Of a DNA stretch of 43,199 bases, positions 7,724 through 15,036 are shown piece by piece. Source of the DNA: Alphaproteobacteria bacterium. GTDB taxonomy: Bacteria > Pseudomonadota > Alphaproteobacteria > Micavibrionales > Micavibrionaceae. The stretch covers positions 1-43,199 of the forward strand of contig JAESRE010000002.1 in NCBI GenBank assembly GCA_016764775.1. Direction: 5' to 3'. The translations under genes were made by a program, and so were the position numbers. The notes beneath the pieces are model-generated. The model did no database searches, had not been told where the DNA came from, and saw nothing but the letters and a program-made list of their open reading frames with translations. Position 1 is the first letter of the stretch, and each line of letters begins with the position of its first letter.

Positions 7724-9445
7724 ATGACTTACACAAAACTACCAATCACGAAAATTCAGGTTTCGGATGCTAACCCTCGCAAAGCCTTTGATGAAGACTC
7801 AATTCTGGGCTTGGCTCAATCCATTAAAACGGACGGTTTGCTTCAAAATTTGATTGTCGGAAAAGCCAAAGGTAAAAAGAAATTACACCCTATTATCTGC
7901 GGTGAACGCCGTTTTCGGGCTATAAGCCATTTGGTTGAAAATGGCGATTTGCCGAAAGATTACGAGGTTACTGTTGAAAGTAAAGACGACCTCGATGCCG
8001 ATACGGCTTTGCGAATTGCCACAATGGAAAACATCCAAAGGCAAGACCTTACACCATTGGAGGAAGCACAAGCGCTAACAAAACTGGTTCAGGACGGTGA
8101 AAAACTTGATGATATTGTCGCTCAAACAGGATTAAGCGCACACACTGTCAGACGCCGCCTTGTTCTCATGCAGTTAAGTGAGACAGTCAAAGAATGTCTT
8201 GAGACAGGTGAAATCACTCTCTCACAGGCAGAAGCCTTGAGTATTGGGACTTTTGAGGAACAGGAACGCTGTCTTAACATGGCAAAATCAGGTTATTGGG
8301 ATGCCGAGGATATCAAAGACCGTATTTTGGGCGATCTTCCGACCCTCTCTATGGCTATTTTTGAGCGTGAGCTTTACACAGGTGAGTATACAACCGACCT
8401 TTTAGGTGAGGACGATAGCACCTATTTCAATGATGCAGAGCAATTCTTTGAACTGCAAAAGCAAGCGGCAGAAGAACTGGTAGAATCCTATCGTGAGAAA
8501 GTCGATTGGGTGGAATTTGTTGAGGGCTATTTCAGTGCTTGGCAGTATGGCCGCGCCGAAGAAGGTGAGACAGGAGGCGTTATTGTCTCGTTATCGGCAA
8601 GCGGTGCTGTTGAAGTCCATGAAGGGCTTATCAAAACCAAGGCTGATGAAGGTACAGCAAATAGCCTTAAAGTGAAGCCTAAAGCCACTTACCCTACTCC
8701 GCTACGCCGTTATATGGCCATGCATAAAAGTATCGCGGTTCAATCGGCTTTGATTGAAAACCCAAGGGTTGCGAAACAGCTTGCTGTCGCAAACAAGCTA
8801 TATCGTTTCAAAAACCATGATTGTCTGTCCTATTTCGAGCAGGAAGAGACAACCTCCCCTGCCCTCGCAATTATCAATGAACAGGCAAAGGCTTTATTGG
8901 CGCATTTCGGCCATGACTCCGAAGACGCTACATGGCGCGATTTGGGTTATCTTTTCAACTATGACCTAGAAGATGCCTATAAAGCTGTCAAAGACTTATC
9001 GGATGATGTTTTAGAAAGCCTTTTGGTGACACTGGATGCCTTGGAATTCGGGCAATTATTCTGTGATCAGCTTGATACTTATGAAGGCAGCATCTTCAAT
9101 CAGGTTGCCCAGGATTTGCGTGTTGATATGCGGAATTACTGGCGACCAGATGAAGCCTTTTTGAAACGCCGTAACAAGGTGCAATTACAGCAGATTGTTA
9201 CCGAGGCAGGGTGCTTTCAGAAATTCGGCAATGTTGCAGGATATAAGAAAAAAGAACTTGTGACCTCAATGAGCAAACATTTTCAGCACGTTCTTACACT
9301 TGAAAGCCCCAGTGAAGACGAATTGAAAGCAACATTCTGGATTCCAGAAGCTATGGCTTTCCCTGCGATTGACCCTGATGTGAAGCAGGTCGAGCAGGAT
9401 GAAACCTTGGACGATACAGCCGAGGATTTCAAAGAGGCCGCTTAA
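7724..9445 (+). CDS. ParB/RepB N-terminal-domain protein, large plasmid type
   Basis: 573 aa, about twice the length of a partition ParB. Residues ~5-115 are the ParB/Spo0J N-terminal CTPase-like fold: ANPRK at 16-20, CGERRFRA at 59-66 and TMENIQRQDLTPLEEAQAL near 102-120. A helix-turn-helix follows (DIVAQTGLSAHTVRRRLVLMQL, ~130-152). The long C-terminal part is not recognised and ends in a very acidic tail. The start has a good ribosome site (AAAGGAAAAAA). It is not beside parA, so a role in segregation is uncertain; large ParB-domain proteins of this kind occur in plasmid leading regions. Its mRNA leader is copy A of the repeated structured element. Confidence 0.8.
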   Translation: MTYTKLPITKIQVSDANPRKAFDEDSILGLAQSIKTDGLLQNLIVGKAKGKKKLHPIICGERRFRAISHLVENGDLPKDYEVTVESKDDLDADTALRIATMENIQRQDLTPLEEAQALTKLVQDGEKLDDIVAQTGLSAHTVRRRLVLMQLSETVKECLETGEITLSQAEALSIGTFEEQERCLNMAKSGYWDAEDIKDRILGDLPTLSMAIFERELYTGEYTTDLLGEDDSTYFNDAEQFFELQKQAAEELVESYREKVDWVEFVEGYFSAWQYGRAEEGETGGVIVSLSASGAVEVHEGLIKTKADEGTANSLKVKPKATYPTPLRRYMAMHKSIAVQSALIENPRVAKQLAVANKLYRFKNHDCLSYFEQEETTSPALAIINEQAKALLAHFGHDSEDATWRDLGYLFNYDLEDAYKAVKDLSDDVLESLLVTLDALEFGQLFCDQLDTYEGSIFNQVAQDLRVDMRNYWRPDEAFLKRRNKVQLQQIVTEAGCFQKFGNVAGYKKKELVTSMSKHFQHVLTLESPSEDELKATFWIPEAMAFPAIDPDVKQVEQDETLDDTAEDFKEAA

Positions 9446-9457
9446 TTCTACCAATTT

Positions 9458-9490
9458 GCCGCCCGAAATATCGGGCGGCTTTTCTTTTTT
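9458..9490 (+). terminator. Rho-independent terminator after the ParB-domain gene
   Basis: GCCGCCCG (9458-9465) pairs perfectly with CGGGCGGC (9472-9479) around a 6-nt loop, followed by T-rich 9480-9490. It ends only 11 nt before the next start codon, so the methylase-like gene either depends on readthrough or has a promoter inside the preceding gene. Confidence 0.85.
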
Positions 9491-9501
9491 AGGAATTCAC
9501 C

Positions 9502-10161
9502 ATGAGCATTCAAGAATTTATTAGAGACTTATCACGTTTAGACCCTTCAAAATCTTCATCCGAAAAATTCAGGGATTTTTGTGAACTGGCCTTTTGCGCC
9601 TATGCAAAATTGACAGCATCCCCAGATCGCGCCGAAAACCTTGAAGAGCGTTATATGAATATCGTTCAAACATATCGTGATAAAGACACGATTAGAGCAT
9701 ATCCCCGTCTTATGGCTATGGTTTGGCGCGGTGTGATGGACGGACAAGACTTTCTCGGACAGGCCGCTGCTGAATTAAATGCACTTGATGCTAAAACAGG
9801 TCAGTTTTTTACGCCGATGCCTGTCTCTCGAATGATGGCTGTGATTGGATTACAGGGGGCAGAGACCGCCATTAAGGAAAAAGGCTTTATAACGCTGAAT
9901 GAGCCTGCATCAGGCGCAGGCGGGATGATATTAGCGGCGGCTAAGGTTATTGCAGAAATGGGTTATGACCCCTCCTCCCATCTAATCGTGAGCGCACAAG
10001 ATATTAGCCAGCTTGCTTATCAAATGTGCTTTTTGCAACTGACATTTGCAGGAATCCCCGCCCATGTGGAGCGTTGCAATAGCCTGTCTATGGAGTCTTT
10101 CGACGCTTCTTGGACGCCGGCCACGCTTGCCTTTTACAGGCAGCATGGCCGTCTTTTTTGA
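9502..10161 (+). CDS. N-6 adenine DNA methyltransferase-like protein (HsdM-type fold)
   Basis: 219 aa. The family's GQFFTP box is at 100-105, and the SAM-binding motif I is EPASGAGG at 134-141. A further Rossmann segment follows (LIVSAQDISQLAYQMCFLQL). No (N/D)PP(Y/F/W) catalytic motif IV is present; there is no Pro-Pro pair at all in the protein. The ending (WTPATLAFYRQHGRLF) looks natural rather than truncated, and the family on related plasmids is of this size as far as I recall. Position between the ParB-domain gene and ardC suggests a function in protecting or marking incoming plasmid DNA, but catalysis is doubtful. Confidence 0.75.
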   Translation: MSIQEFIRDLSRLDPSKSSSEKFRDFCELAFCAYAKLTASPDRAENLEERYMNIVQTYRDKDTIRAYPRLMAMVWRGVMDGQDFLGQAAAELNALDAKTGQFFTPMPVSRMMAVIGLQGAETAIKEKGFITLNEPASGAGGMILAAAKVIAEMGYDPSSHLIVSAQDISQLAYQMCFLQLTFAGIPAHVERCNSLSMESFDASWTPATLAFYRQHGRLF

Positions 10162-10180
10162 TCTTGGCTGTATCCGTCAA

Positions 10181-10318
10181 GACCTCCCTTCGGGCCGCTA
10201 AAGCGCACAAAAACGGTATCCCCGCCTTTCCGCGTCTTCGACTTGTGCAAGGCGGGTGATCCCCCTCCGTTTTTGTGGGTCGTGACTGCTCCAGCCGCTT
10301 CTTAAGCCGTTTCACGGC
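10181..10318 (+). ncRNA. Conserved structured leader, copy B (upstream of ardC)
   Basis: The core is the same as in copy A but the closing stem is a different sequence that still pairs perfectly: CACAAAAACGG (10206-10216) with CCGTTTTTGTG (10267-10277), 11 bp. The interior is again exactly 50 nt. CCCGCCTT (10221-10228) pairs perfectly with AAGGCGGG (10249-10256), and the inner hairpin is GTC-TTC-GAC. GACCT (10181-10185) can pair with GGGTC (10277-10281). The downstream hairpin is GCCGT-TTC-ACGGC (10306-10318), followed by the same TAGGAAAGAAGTGCAACAC motif as in copy A. Confidence 0.75.
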
Positions 10319-10363
10319 ACTTCTAGGAAAGAAGTGCAACACACATTTTAAGGAGAAAAGAAG

Positions 10364-11236
10364 ATGAAACGCACCGATATTTACCAATCCGTTACTGACA
10401 CAATCATTGAAGCCTTGGAGCAAGGTTTATCAGGTGACTTTGAATTACCTTGGCATGGTTGTGGAGGTGTTCCCCAGAACGCCCGCACGGGAAATTATTA
10501 TCACGGTATCAATGTGCCTTTGCTATGGGCGCACCAGATGAAAAGCGCCTATTCAAGCGGAACATGGGCAACTTATAAACAATGGCAGGATATGGGCGCA
10601 CAGGTAAAAAAGGGCGAGAAAGGCCGCCAGATTGTTTTTTGGAAATCCATAGAAGTCGAGCCAACCGAAGACAATGAACAGCGCGAGCAAATTATGTTTG
10701 CCAAATATTCAACTGTCTTTAATGCCGATCAGGTTGATGGATATACCCTGCTCCAAGATGATTTTGAGCCGAATGATATACAGGCTATTTCTGCGGCAGA
10801 CCAGCTCATTGAAGCATCAGGCGCAGATATTCGTTTTGATGAACGCCGCGCCTATTACAGCGTATTAGAGGACTTTATCAACCTGCCCAGCCCTGAATTT
10901 TTCAAGGATACGTGCGGCTCTACAGCTACGCAGAATTACTACAGCACGGCATTTCACGAGCTTGTCCACTGGACAGGAGCGGAAAAACGCCTAAACCGTG
11001 AGCAGAAGCATCAATTTGCTTCAAAAGACTATGCTTTCGAGGAATTGGTCGCAGAACTTGGCGCCGCCATGCTTTGTGCATCTACAGGCGTAGAGTCAAG
11101 CCCCAGAGAAGACCACGCCATTTATATACAAAACTGGCTGAAAGCCTTGAAGGACGACAAGAAGTTTATCTTTTCGGCCAGCTCACAGGCACAAAAAGCC
11201 GCTGATTATCTCTTTTCTTTCACCAATCAAGATTAA
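10364..11236 (+). CDS. ardC: ArdC-type antirestriction protein with zincin domain
   Basis: 290 aa. Residues ~1-115 form the ArdC N-terminal single-strand DNA-binding region, typical in W-x-x-G, GNYYHGIN and WATYKQWQDMGAQVKKGEKG. The C-terminal half is a zincin metalloprotease fold: HELVH at 198-202 supplies the zinc ligands, with EELVAELGA (226-234) as the downstream helix holding the third ligand. ArdC proteins bind single-stranded DNA and protect incoming plasmid DNA from type I restriction. The ribosome site AAGGAG is well placed, and the mRNA leader is copy B of the structured element, which suggests special control during establishment. Confidence 0.88.
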   Translation: MKRTDIYQSVTDTIIEALEQGLSGDFELPWHGCGGVPQNARTGNYYHGINVPLLWAHQMKSAYSSGTWATYKQWQDMGAQVKKGEKGRQIVFWKSIEVEPTEDNEQREQIMFAKYSTVFNADQVDGYTLLQDDFEPNDIQAISAADQLIEASGADIRFDERRAYYSVLEDFINLPSPEFFKDTCGSTATQNYYSTAFHELVHWTGAEKRLNREQKHQFASKDYAFEELVAELGAAMLCASTGVESSPREDHAIYIQNWLKALKDDKKFIFSASSQAQKAADYLFSFTNQD

Positions 11237-11248
11237 CCCAAGACAAAA

Positions 11249-11270
11249 GGCAGGGGGAAAGCCCCCTGCC
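11249..11270 (+). terminator. GC-rich hairpin after ardC
   Basis: GGCAGGGGG (11249-11257) pairs with CCCCCTGCC (11262-11270) around AAAG. Only a short T run follows (11273-11275), so it may attenuate or protect the mRNA end rather than stop transcription fully; the next gene starts 20 nt later. Confidence 0.5.
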
Positions 11271-11290
11271 CCTTTAATGAGGAGCAAATT

Positions 11291-11464
11291 ATGACTTATC
11301 TCGTATTTATCGACACGCAATCAGGCGAAAAAACGCATTCCATTTGGAACAACTGCGAAGACTGTAAGCATCAAGTGGATGTTCTGAACAGCGCAGGCTA
11401 TTGCGCTTGGTGGGAATTCATACCCGCCGCGCTGAATGCCCCGAATGGCCAATATCTTGTTTAA
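11291..11464 (+). CDS. Small hypothetical protein, 57 aa
   Basis: ATG at 11291 follows a strong ribosome site (GAGGAG, 7 nt away). The product begins MTYLVFIDTQSGEKTHSIW and has a CxxC pair (NCEDCKHQ), a third Cys further on and an aromatic stretch GYCAWWEF. I do not recognise a family. Coding is supported by the ribosome site, the position between ardC and the next plus-strand gene, and the conserved-looking aromatic/Cys composition. It could bind a metal or be a small antirestriction or regulatory partner; there is no direct evidence for either. Confidence 0.6.
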   Translation: MTYLVFIDTQSGEKTHSIWNNCEDCKHQVDVLNSAGYCAWWEFIPAALNAPNGQYLV

Positions 11465-11500
11465 GCCCCCTACTCTCAATTTTTTAAAAAGGAATACACT

Positions 11501-11944
11501 ATGCAACAAGAACAAACACTTACATGGGATGAAACTGAAATTGCAAACACACGCGCCGCCGAACTCTTGGCCGCCGATATTGCTGAAACCGAAGAAGAAG
11601 CTTTTTCCATGGCACTATCCGATACGGATGTTATGCAATGGGAATTCGACGATTTCAAGGAACAGCTTAAAGCCATACTGGACGATATATCGCCCGAAGG
11701 CTTTTTCTATGTTGAAGGCCGCAATATGGGCTGGAGACATTTATCTGGCCATGCGGACATCAAGGCCGACAGTGCAGAAGGCTATATAGAAAAAGCCTTT
11801 CCCAAAACGTCAGAATGGACGTTTCGTGGGACGTATGACCCTCAGATAAAAGCTCTGGATTATACGCTTTATCACCATGACGCTCCGACAGGTGAATTCT
11901 ATACTGTGATTGCCCATAATGAGATGGTTTTAAAAAAGGAGTAA
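11501..11944 (+). CDS. Acidic hypothetical protein, 147 aa
   Basis: No family recognised. The first ~65 residues are helical and strongly acidic (repeated E/D with few K/R: DIAETEEEAFSMALSDTDV). The second half alternates beta-like hydrophobic and polar residues (FFYVEGRNMGWRHLSGH, EWTFRGTYDPQIKALDYTLYHHD). There is no signal peptide or membrane segment. A ribosome site AAAGGA lies 9 nt upstream of the ATG. It sits directly downstream of ardC and the 57-aa gene, within a block of antirestriction and establishment genes. A small acidic protein there could be a DNA mimic, but that is only a suggestion from composition and place. Confidence 0.7.
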   Translation: MQQEQTLTWDETEIANTRAAELLAADIAETEEEAFSMALSDTDVMQWEFDDFKEQLKAILDDISPEGFFYVEGRNMGWRHLSGHADIKADSAEGYIEKAFPKTSEWTFRGTYDPQIKALDYTLYHHDAPTGEFYTVIAHNEMVLKKE

Positions 11945-11980
11945 GTAGGGTTTTCTCTACATCAGCACATATAAAAGAGT

Positions 11981-12189
11981 AAGAGTGTAAGTAAAGAGTT
12001 AAAGAAATACCGTAAACGGTAAAACCCAACTTACACTCTTCTGTATATTATTAAGACGGTAAATCGCTACTTCTCTAAATCATTAGAAAGGTACTTTACG
12101 AAGATGGTAAGTCACTATATACTCTAAATGGTAAGTCATTAACTCTTCACGAGAACACCTGCCGACTTACCGTCAAGAATAAGTCACTA
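11981..12189 (+). promoter_or_regulatory. parS: Iteron and inverted-repeat array upstream of parA (candidate centromere/operator)
   Basis: A perfect 12-bp inverted repeat, AAGAGTGTAAGT (11981-11992) and ACTTACACTCTT (12029-12040), encloses a smaller palindrome TACCGT-AA-ACGGTA (12008-12021). Downstream are repeats of a (A/G)(C/T)GGTAA(A/G)TC core: 12056-12065, 12104-12113, 12128-12137 and inverted at 12164-12173. A partial copy AAGTCACTACTTC is at 12181-12193. Arrays of this kind upstream of parA usually serve as centromere and as autoregulatory operator. The likely binder is the small protein encoded after parA. Confidence 0.6.
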
Positions 12190-12217
12190 CTTCACAACTT
12201 CGTTCAAGGAGCTAAAA

Positions 12218-12901
12218 ATGTCATATATTATTGCTATATCCAGCTCAAAAGGCGGCCCAGGCAAAACCAATACTGTTGCCAACCTCGCCGATTATTGGGC
12301 TTTAAAGGGTAAAAAGGTCGCCATGCTCGACTCTGACCCGAACAAAAATCTCTCCAAATGGTACAACAAGAAAGCCCTCGATGACGCTTTTGCAGGGGTA
12401 AGCTTGCAAACCTTAGAGGATGAAGAGCAGATTATCGATGCTGCGGAAGCGGCCGCGCAGGAACACGACATTGTTTTGATTGATGTAGCCGGTGTGCGGA
12501 GTAGGGCGCTTTTATATGCGGCCGGTATTGCCGATCTGGTTATTGTTCCCGCGCAGCCTTCAGAGGATGATATCGATGAAGCTATCAATACAATCGAGGC
12601 TGTTAAAAGTGCAGGGAAGCTTGCCAAGCGCGATATTAAATACCGCGTCCTGCTGTCTCAAACACGCAAAGGCACGATTGTTTTGGAACACGCCGCCAAG
12701 CAGTTTGAGGAAATCAATAATATCAAAATCTTCCGCACGACTATCGGACAACGCGAAGCCCATAAACAGGCGCGTTTCTACGGTACTACCGTCATGCGCA
12801 CAGAACCTAAAAGTCCTGCTGCTGAAGACTTTACAAATCTGGGCAAGGAAATCGATAAAGTTTTGAAAGAGGAAGCCAAGCTGCAAAAACAAGCGGCATA
12901 A
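12218..12901 (+). CDS. parA: ParA-family partition ATPase
   Basis: 227 aa, the short form without an N-terminal HTH. A deviant Walker A, SKGGPGKT, is at 10-17 with the signature Lys at 11. DSDPNKNLSKWY (38-49) is the switch I region of ParA/VirC1-type ATPases, and HDIVLIDVAG is Walker B. The C-terminus is a lysine-rich helix, suited to non-specific DNA binding. It is preceded by an iteron array and followed 57 nt later by a small basic protein, the usual short ParA-partner layout. It most likely segregates this plasmid. Confidence 0.88.
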   Translation: MSYIIAISSSKGGPGKTNTVANLADYWALKGKKVAMLDSDPNKNLSKWYNKKALDDAFAGVSLQTLEDEEQIIDAAEAAAQEHDIVLIDVAGVRSRALLYAAGIADLVIVPAQPSEDDIDEAINTIEAVKSAGKLAKRDIKYRVLLSQTRKGTIVLEHAAKQFEEINNIKIFRTTIGQREAHKQARFYGTTVMRTEPKSPAAEDFTNLGKEIDKVLKEEAKLQKQAA

Positions 12902-12903
12902 GT

Positions 12904-12931
12904 AGAGAAGTCTTTACTTCTGTACTTCTCT
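12904..12931 (+). promoter_or_regulatory. Inverted repeat between parA and its partner gene
   Basis: AGAGAAGT (12904-12911) and ACTTCTCT (12924-12931) pair perfectly over a 12-nt loop that repeats the same CTTTACTTCT theme. It may be an intercistronic mRNA hairpin or a further binding site. Confidence 0.4.
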
Positions 12932-12958
12932 ATTTAATCATTTATGAAAGGGACTATC

Positions 12959-13264
12959 ATGGCAAAACCTAGTTTAAAAAATCTTCCGAATGTCAGCACT
13001 GAGAACCGTAATACCGGTGAGCTGAAAAAACGTTTGTCTGAAGGGGCAAAGGAATATCCAAGCCTGAAAGTCGAGAAAAAGAAGGATGCGACCAAGAAGC
13101 GCAAGAAATCTTCTTTATCGATGCCTGAATATGTTTGGGATCTTCTATGGGATGCGACCAAAGAGAGTAGGGAGCCTCAAGGTGTCATCGTTATGCGCGG
13201 TTTGAAGGCTTTGGGTTTTGAGATTGACGAAGCCGATCTTGTGGATGCCCGTAAAACCCGCTAG
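12959..13264 (+). CDS. Small basic partner protein of ParA (probable centromere-binding protein)
   Basis: 101 aa from ATG 12959, chosen for its AAAGGG ribosome site; the in-frame ATG at 12944 has none. The first ~60 residues are unstructured and Lys-rich (KKDATKKRKKSS). The C-terminal ~40 residues (SLSMPEYVWDLLWDATKESREPQGVIVMRGLKALGFEID) look like a beta-strand plus two helices, compatible with a ribbon-helix-helix fold as in ParG-type partners. Family not confirmed. Its place after parA and the upstream iterons suggest it binds that array and bridges it to ParA. Confidence 0.65.
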   Translation: MAKPSLKNLPNVSTENRNTGELKKRLSEGAKEYPSLKVEKKKDATKKRKKSSLSMPEYVWDLLWDATKESREPQGVIVMRGLKALGFEIDEADLVDARKTR

Positions 13265-13267
13265 GGG

Positions 13268-13440
13268 CAGGGCGTTCCCTTGCGCTTTGACAAGCGCAAG
13301 GTCAGGCTCTATTCACTAACCAGCCCCAAGCGGCCAAGGCCACTTAGGGCTGCTAAGTTCACCGAACCTCGGATGCCCGAGTTTCGGCCCATAGGGTAAC
13401 GATCCCTAACGCGATCATGACAAGGCCATTCCTGATAGGA
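13268..13440 (+). other. Non-coding segment with a chain of hairpins
   Basis: This gap has no convincing gene but many inverted repeats in order: CCTTGCGC/GCGCAAGG near 13276-13301, ACTTAG/CTAAGT near 13342-13358, CTCGG/CCGAG near 13368-13381, TAGGG/CCCTA near 13393-13409, and CCATTCC/GGAATGG near 13426-13444. The last could act as a weak terminator. The rest may be RNA structure preceding leader copy C, or a single-stranded-DNA element. The whole gap 13265-13678 therefore holds this chain and copy C. Confidence 0.45.
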
Positions 13441-13484
13441 ATGGTCATTTGTATTTAAAGAGGCCGCTTCGGCCCGATTATCAA

Positions 13485-13627
13485 GACCTTCGCTACGCTC
13501 ACCTTCGGCGGACTTGCCGGTATCCCCACCTTTCCGCGGCTTCGCCTTGTGCAAGGCGGGTGATCCCCCTCCGGCAAGTCCGGGTCATGACAATCTCCTC
13601 CCGCTTAGCGAGCAGATTCCTGCTCGC
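13485..13627 (+). ncRNA. Conserved structured leader, copy C (upstream of DUF6876 gene)
   Basis: Closing stem GACTTGCCGG (13511-13520) with CCGGCAAGTC (13571-13580) and a 50-nt interior identical to copy A. GACCT (13485-13489) can pair with GGGTC (13582-13586). The downstream hairpin has a different sequence and is longer: GCGAGCAG (13608-13615) with CTGCTCGC (13620-13627). A further 9-bp hairpin GCCTCGAAA/TTTCGAGGC (13626-13651) replaces the motif shared by A and B. Confidence 0.7.
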
Positions 13628-13682
13628 CTCGAAAAAAGTATGTTTCGAGGCGCAATTTAAAAGGAAAAGGAGTTCGCTATGA
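13587..13682 (+). CDS. Possible leader peptide overlapping the DUF6876 start
   Basis: A 31-codon frame starts at the conserved GGGTCATG of leader C and ends in TGA 13680-13682, overlapping the ATG of the next gene by 2 nt, which would allow translational coupling. Most of it spans the two hairpins. Copies A and B do not preserve an equivalent peptide (B has only a 7-codon GTG frame), so I favour RNA structure over coding. Confidence 0.2.
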   Translation: MTISSRLASRFLLASKKVCFEAQFKRKRSSL

Positions 13683-14080
13683 CAGACCAACACACACAAA
13701 CACTTAACGGCAACCGTCGTATCACACTACAAGAGCAAGATTTGAAGAATTTTTGCGGTACGGAAGTCTGGTACAGATACCCAGCCTTTAGAACCTATCT
13801 ATATACCGAAGGCGTGCAATATGTTGCAGAACATGGTGAAGCCTATTGGTTATTAGATAAAATTTTTGCGTGTCATGCCAGTGTCCCAAAATTATCAGGT
13901 GAGGATTTTTGTAGCTGGGAGCTGAAAAAGAATGCAGAAGGGCAGGGCGCAAGGCTTATTTGTACAGATGGCAATTACAACGAGCTTTATGCTGAAAATA
14001 TTCTGTACACTGATTTTCCATTACAGAGCATCAAATTCTATTGTGTGAACGATGTCCTGTTGCTCCCCAGTGAATATTAA
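13679..14080 (+). CDS. DUF6876 family protein
   Basis: 133 aa, matching the family as I recall it: LKNFCGTEVWYRYPAFRTYL, YTEGVQYVAEHGEAYWLLDKI and the ending VNDVLLLPSEY are the conserved blocks. It is predicted to be a cytosolic single-domain protein with no known biochemical role. It is found on conjugative plasmids near ParB-domain, ArdC and toprim genes, as here. A GGAAAAGGAG ribosome site precedes the ATG, and the mRNA leader is copy C. The downstream toprim gene starts 14 nt after its stop, so they form an operon. Confidence 0.65.
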   Translation: MTDQHTQTLNGNRRITLQEQDLKNFCGTEVWYRYPAFRTYLYTEGVQYVAEHGEAYWLLDKIFACHASVPKLSGEDFCSWELKKNAEGQGARLICTDGNYNELYAENILYTDFPLQSIKFYCVNDVLLLPSEY

Positions 14081-14094
14081 GGGGAGGGCAGGCC

Positions 14095-15036
14095 ATGACA
14101 CAGTTTGATTATTCCAAATTCAAAACCGATATAAACCTGACCCAGTATGCCGCGCATCTTGGTTATGAGATTGACCGTAAAAAAAGCACACGTTCATCCA
14201 TTGCTATGCGAAAGGACAGCGATAAAGTCATTATTTCAAGGCGGGGTAATCTTTGGGTTTATTTTTCGGTCACAGACGATAGCGACAACGGCACTATTAT
14301 CGACTTTGCCGAGAAGCGCACTCATAAAAGCATTGGTGAGATTGGGCGTGAACTGCAAAACTGGATAGGGGGTGGTGTTTCGCTCCCCGATGCAATAAGC
14401 TATGTGCGAGAGGTTGCCCCTCAAGAATATGACCCCGCACGTATTGCTGGAATTTTCAAATCTTTAAAACCCGTCTATAAACACCGTTATTTGGCCAGCA
14501 GGGGGCTTACAGATGCCCTTTTGACAGATAAACGGTTTGTAGGGCGCGTTTTTACAGACCGCTATCAGAACGCTGCATTTCCGCATTTTAAGGATGGTCA
14601 GGTTTGTGGCCTTGAGTTAAAAAACCACGATAAAGCACTTTTTGTCAGGGGAAGTGAAAAAACACTTTGGCGCTCTTATGTTTTCAAAGGCGATAATACC
14701 CTGATTTTGGCTGAAGCCGTGATTGATGCCTTGAGTTATCATGCGCTTTATAACAGAGGCAATGCCGTTTATGCCGCAACAGGCGGCGGCCTGTCACCAG
14801 AACAAAGCCAAATAATTACGGCCTTTATTCGCAATTTTGCCAATCTGGAACACATCATCATCATTCCCGACCATGACCAAGGCGGCGATAAATTTGAAAA
14901 GCGTATCCGTGAAGCCGTCGAGTTATCGGGCTTTGAAGGACTGTGTGAAACGCACAGGCCCTGCCTAGAAGGGCAGGACTGGAACGATGTTTACAAGGAT
15001 ACGCTCGAAAAAACTGGAAAAATTATGCATATATGA
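14095..15036 (+). CDS. DUF3991/toprim domain protein (primase-like)
   Basis: 313 aa. The N-terminal region (INLTQYAAHLGYEIDRKKSTRSS, WVYFSV, GTIIDFAEKR) is the DUF3991-associated module of plasmid primase-like proteins, without a CHC2 zinc finger. The toprim domain is at ~200-290, with the catalytic Glu in LILAEAVIDALSY (Glu207) and the acidic pair in IIIPDHDQGGD (Asp259, Asp261). It may synthesise or process primers on single-stranded plasmid DNA after transfer. A strong GGGGAGGG ribosome site precedes the ATG. Confidence 0.82.
   Translation: MTQFDYSKFKTDINLTQYAAHLGYEIDRKKSTRSSIAMRKDSDKVIISRRGNLWVYFSVTDDSDNGTIIDFAEKRTHKSIGEIGRELQNWIGGGVSLPDAISYVREVAPQEYDPARIAGIFKSLKPVYKHRYLASRGLTDALLTDKRFVGRVFTDRYQNAAFPHFKDGQVCGLELKNHDKALFVRGSEKTLWRSYVFKGDNTLILAEAVIDALSYHALYNRGNAVYAATGGGLSPEQSQIITAFIRNFANLEHIIIIPDHDQGGDKFEKRIREAVELSGFEGLCETHRPCLEGQDWNDVYKDTLEKTGKIMHI

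Noticed and set aside
7724..9445. Calling the large ParB-domain protein the partition partner of ParA
   Set aside because: It is not adjacent to parA and is twice the usual size; the 101-aa gene after parA is a better candidate.
12056..12173. GGTAARTC repeats as a CRISPR array
   Set aside because: The repeats are only about 10 bp, irregularly spaced and in both orientations; there are no cas genes.
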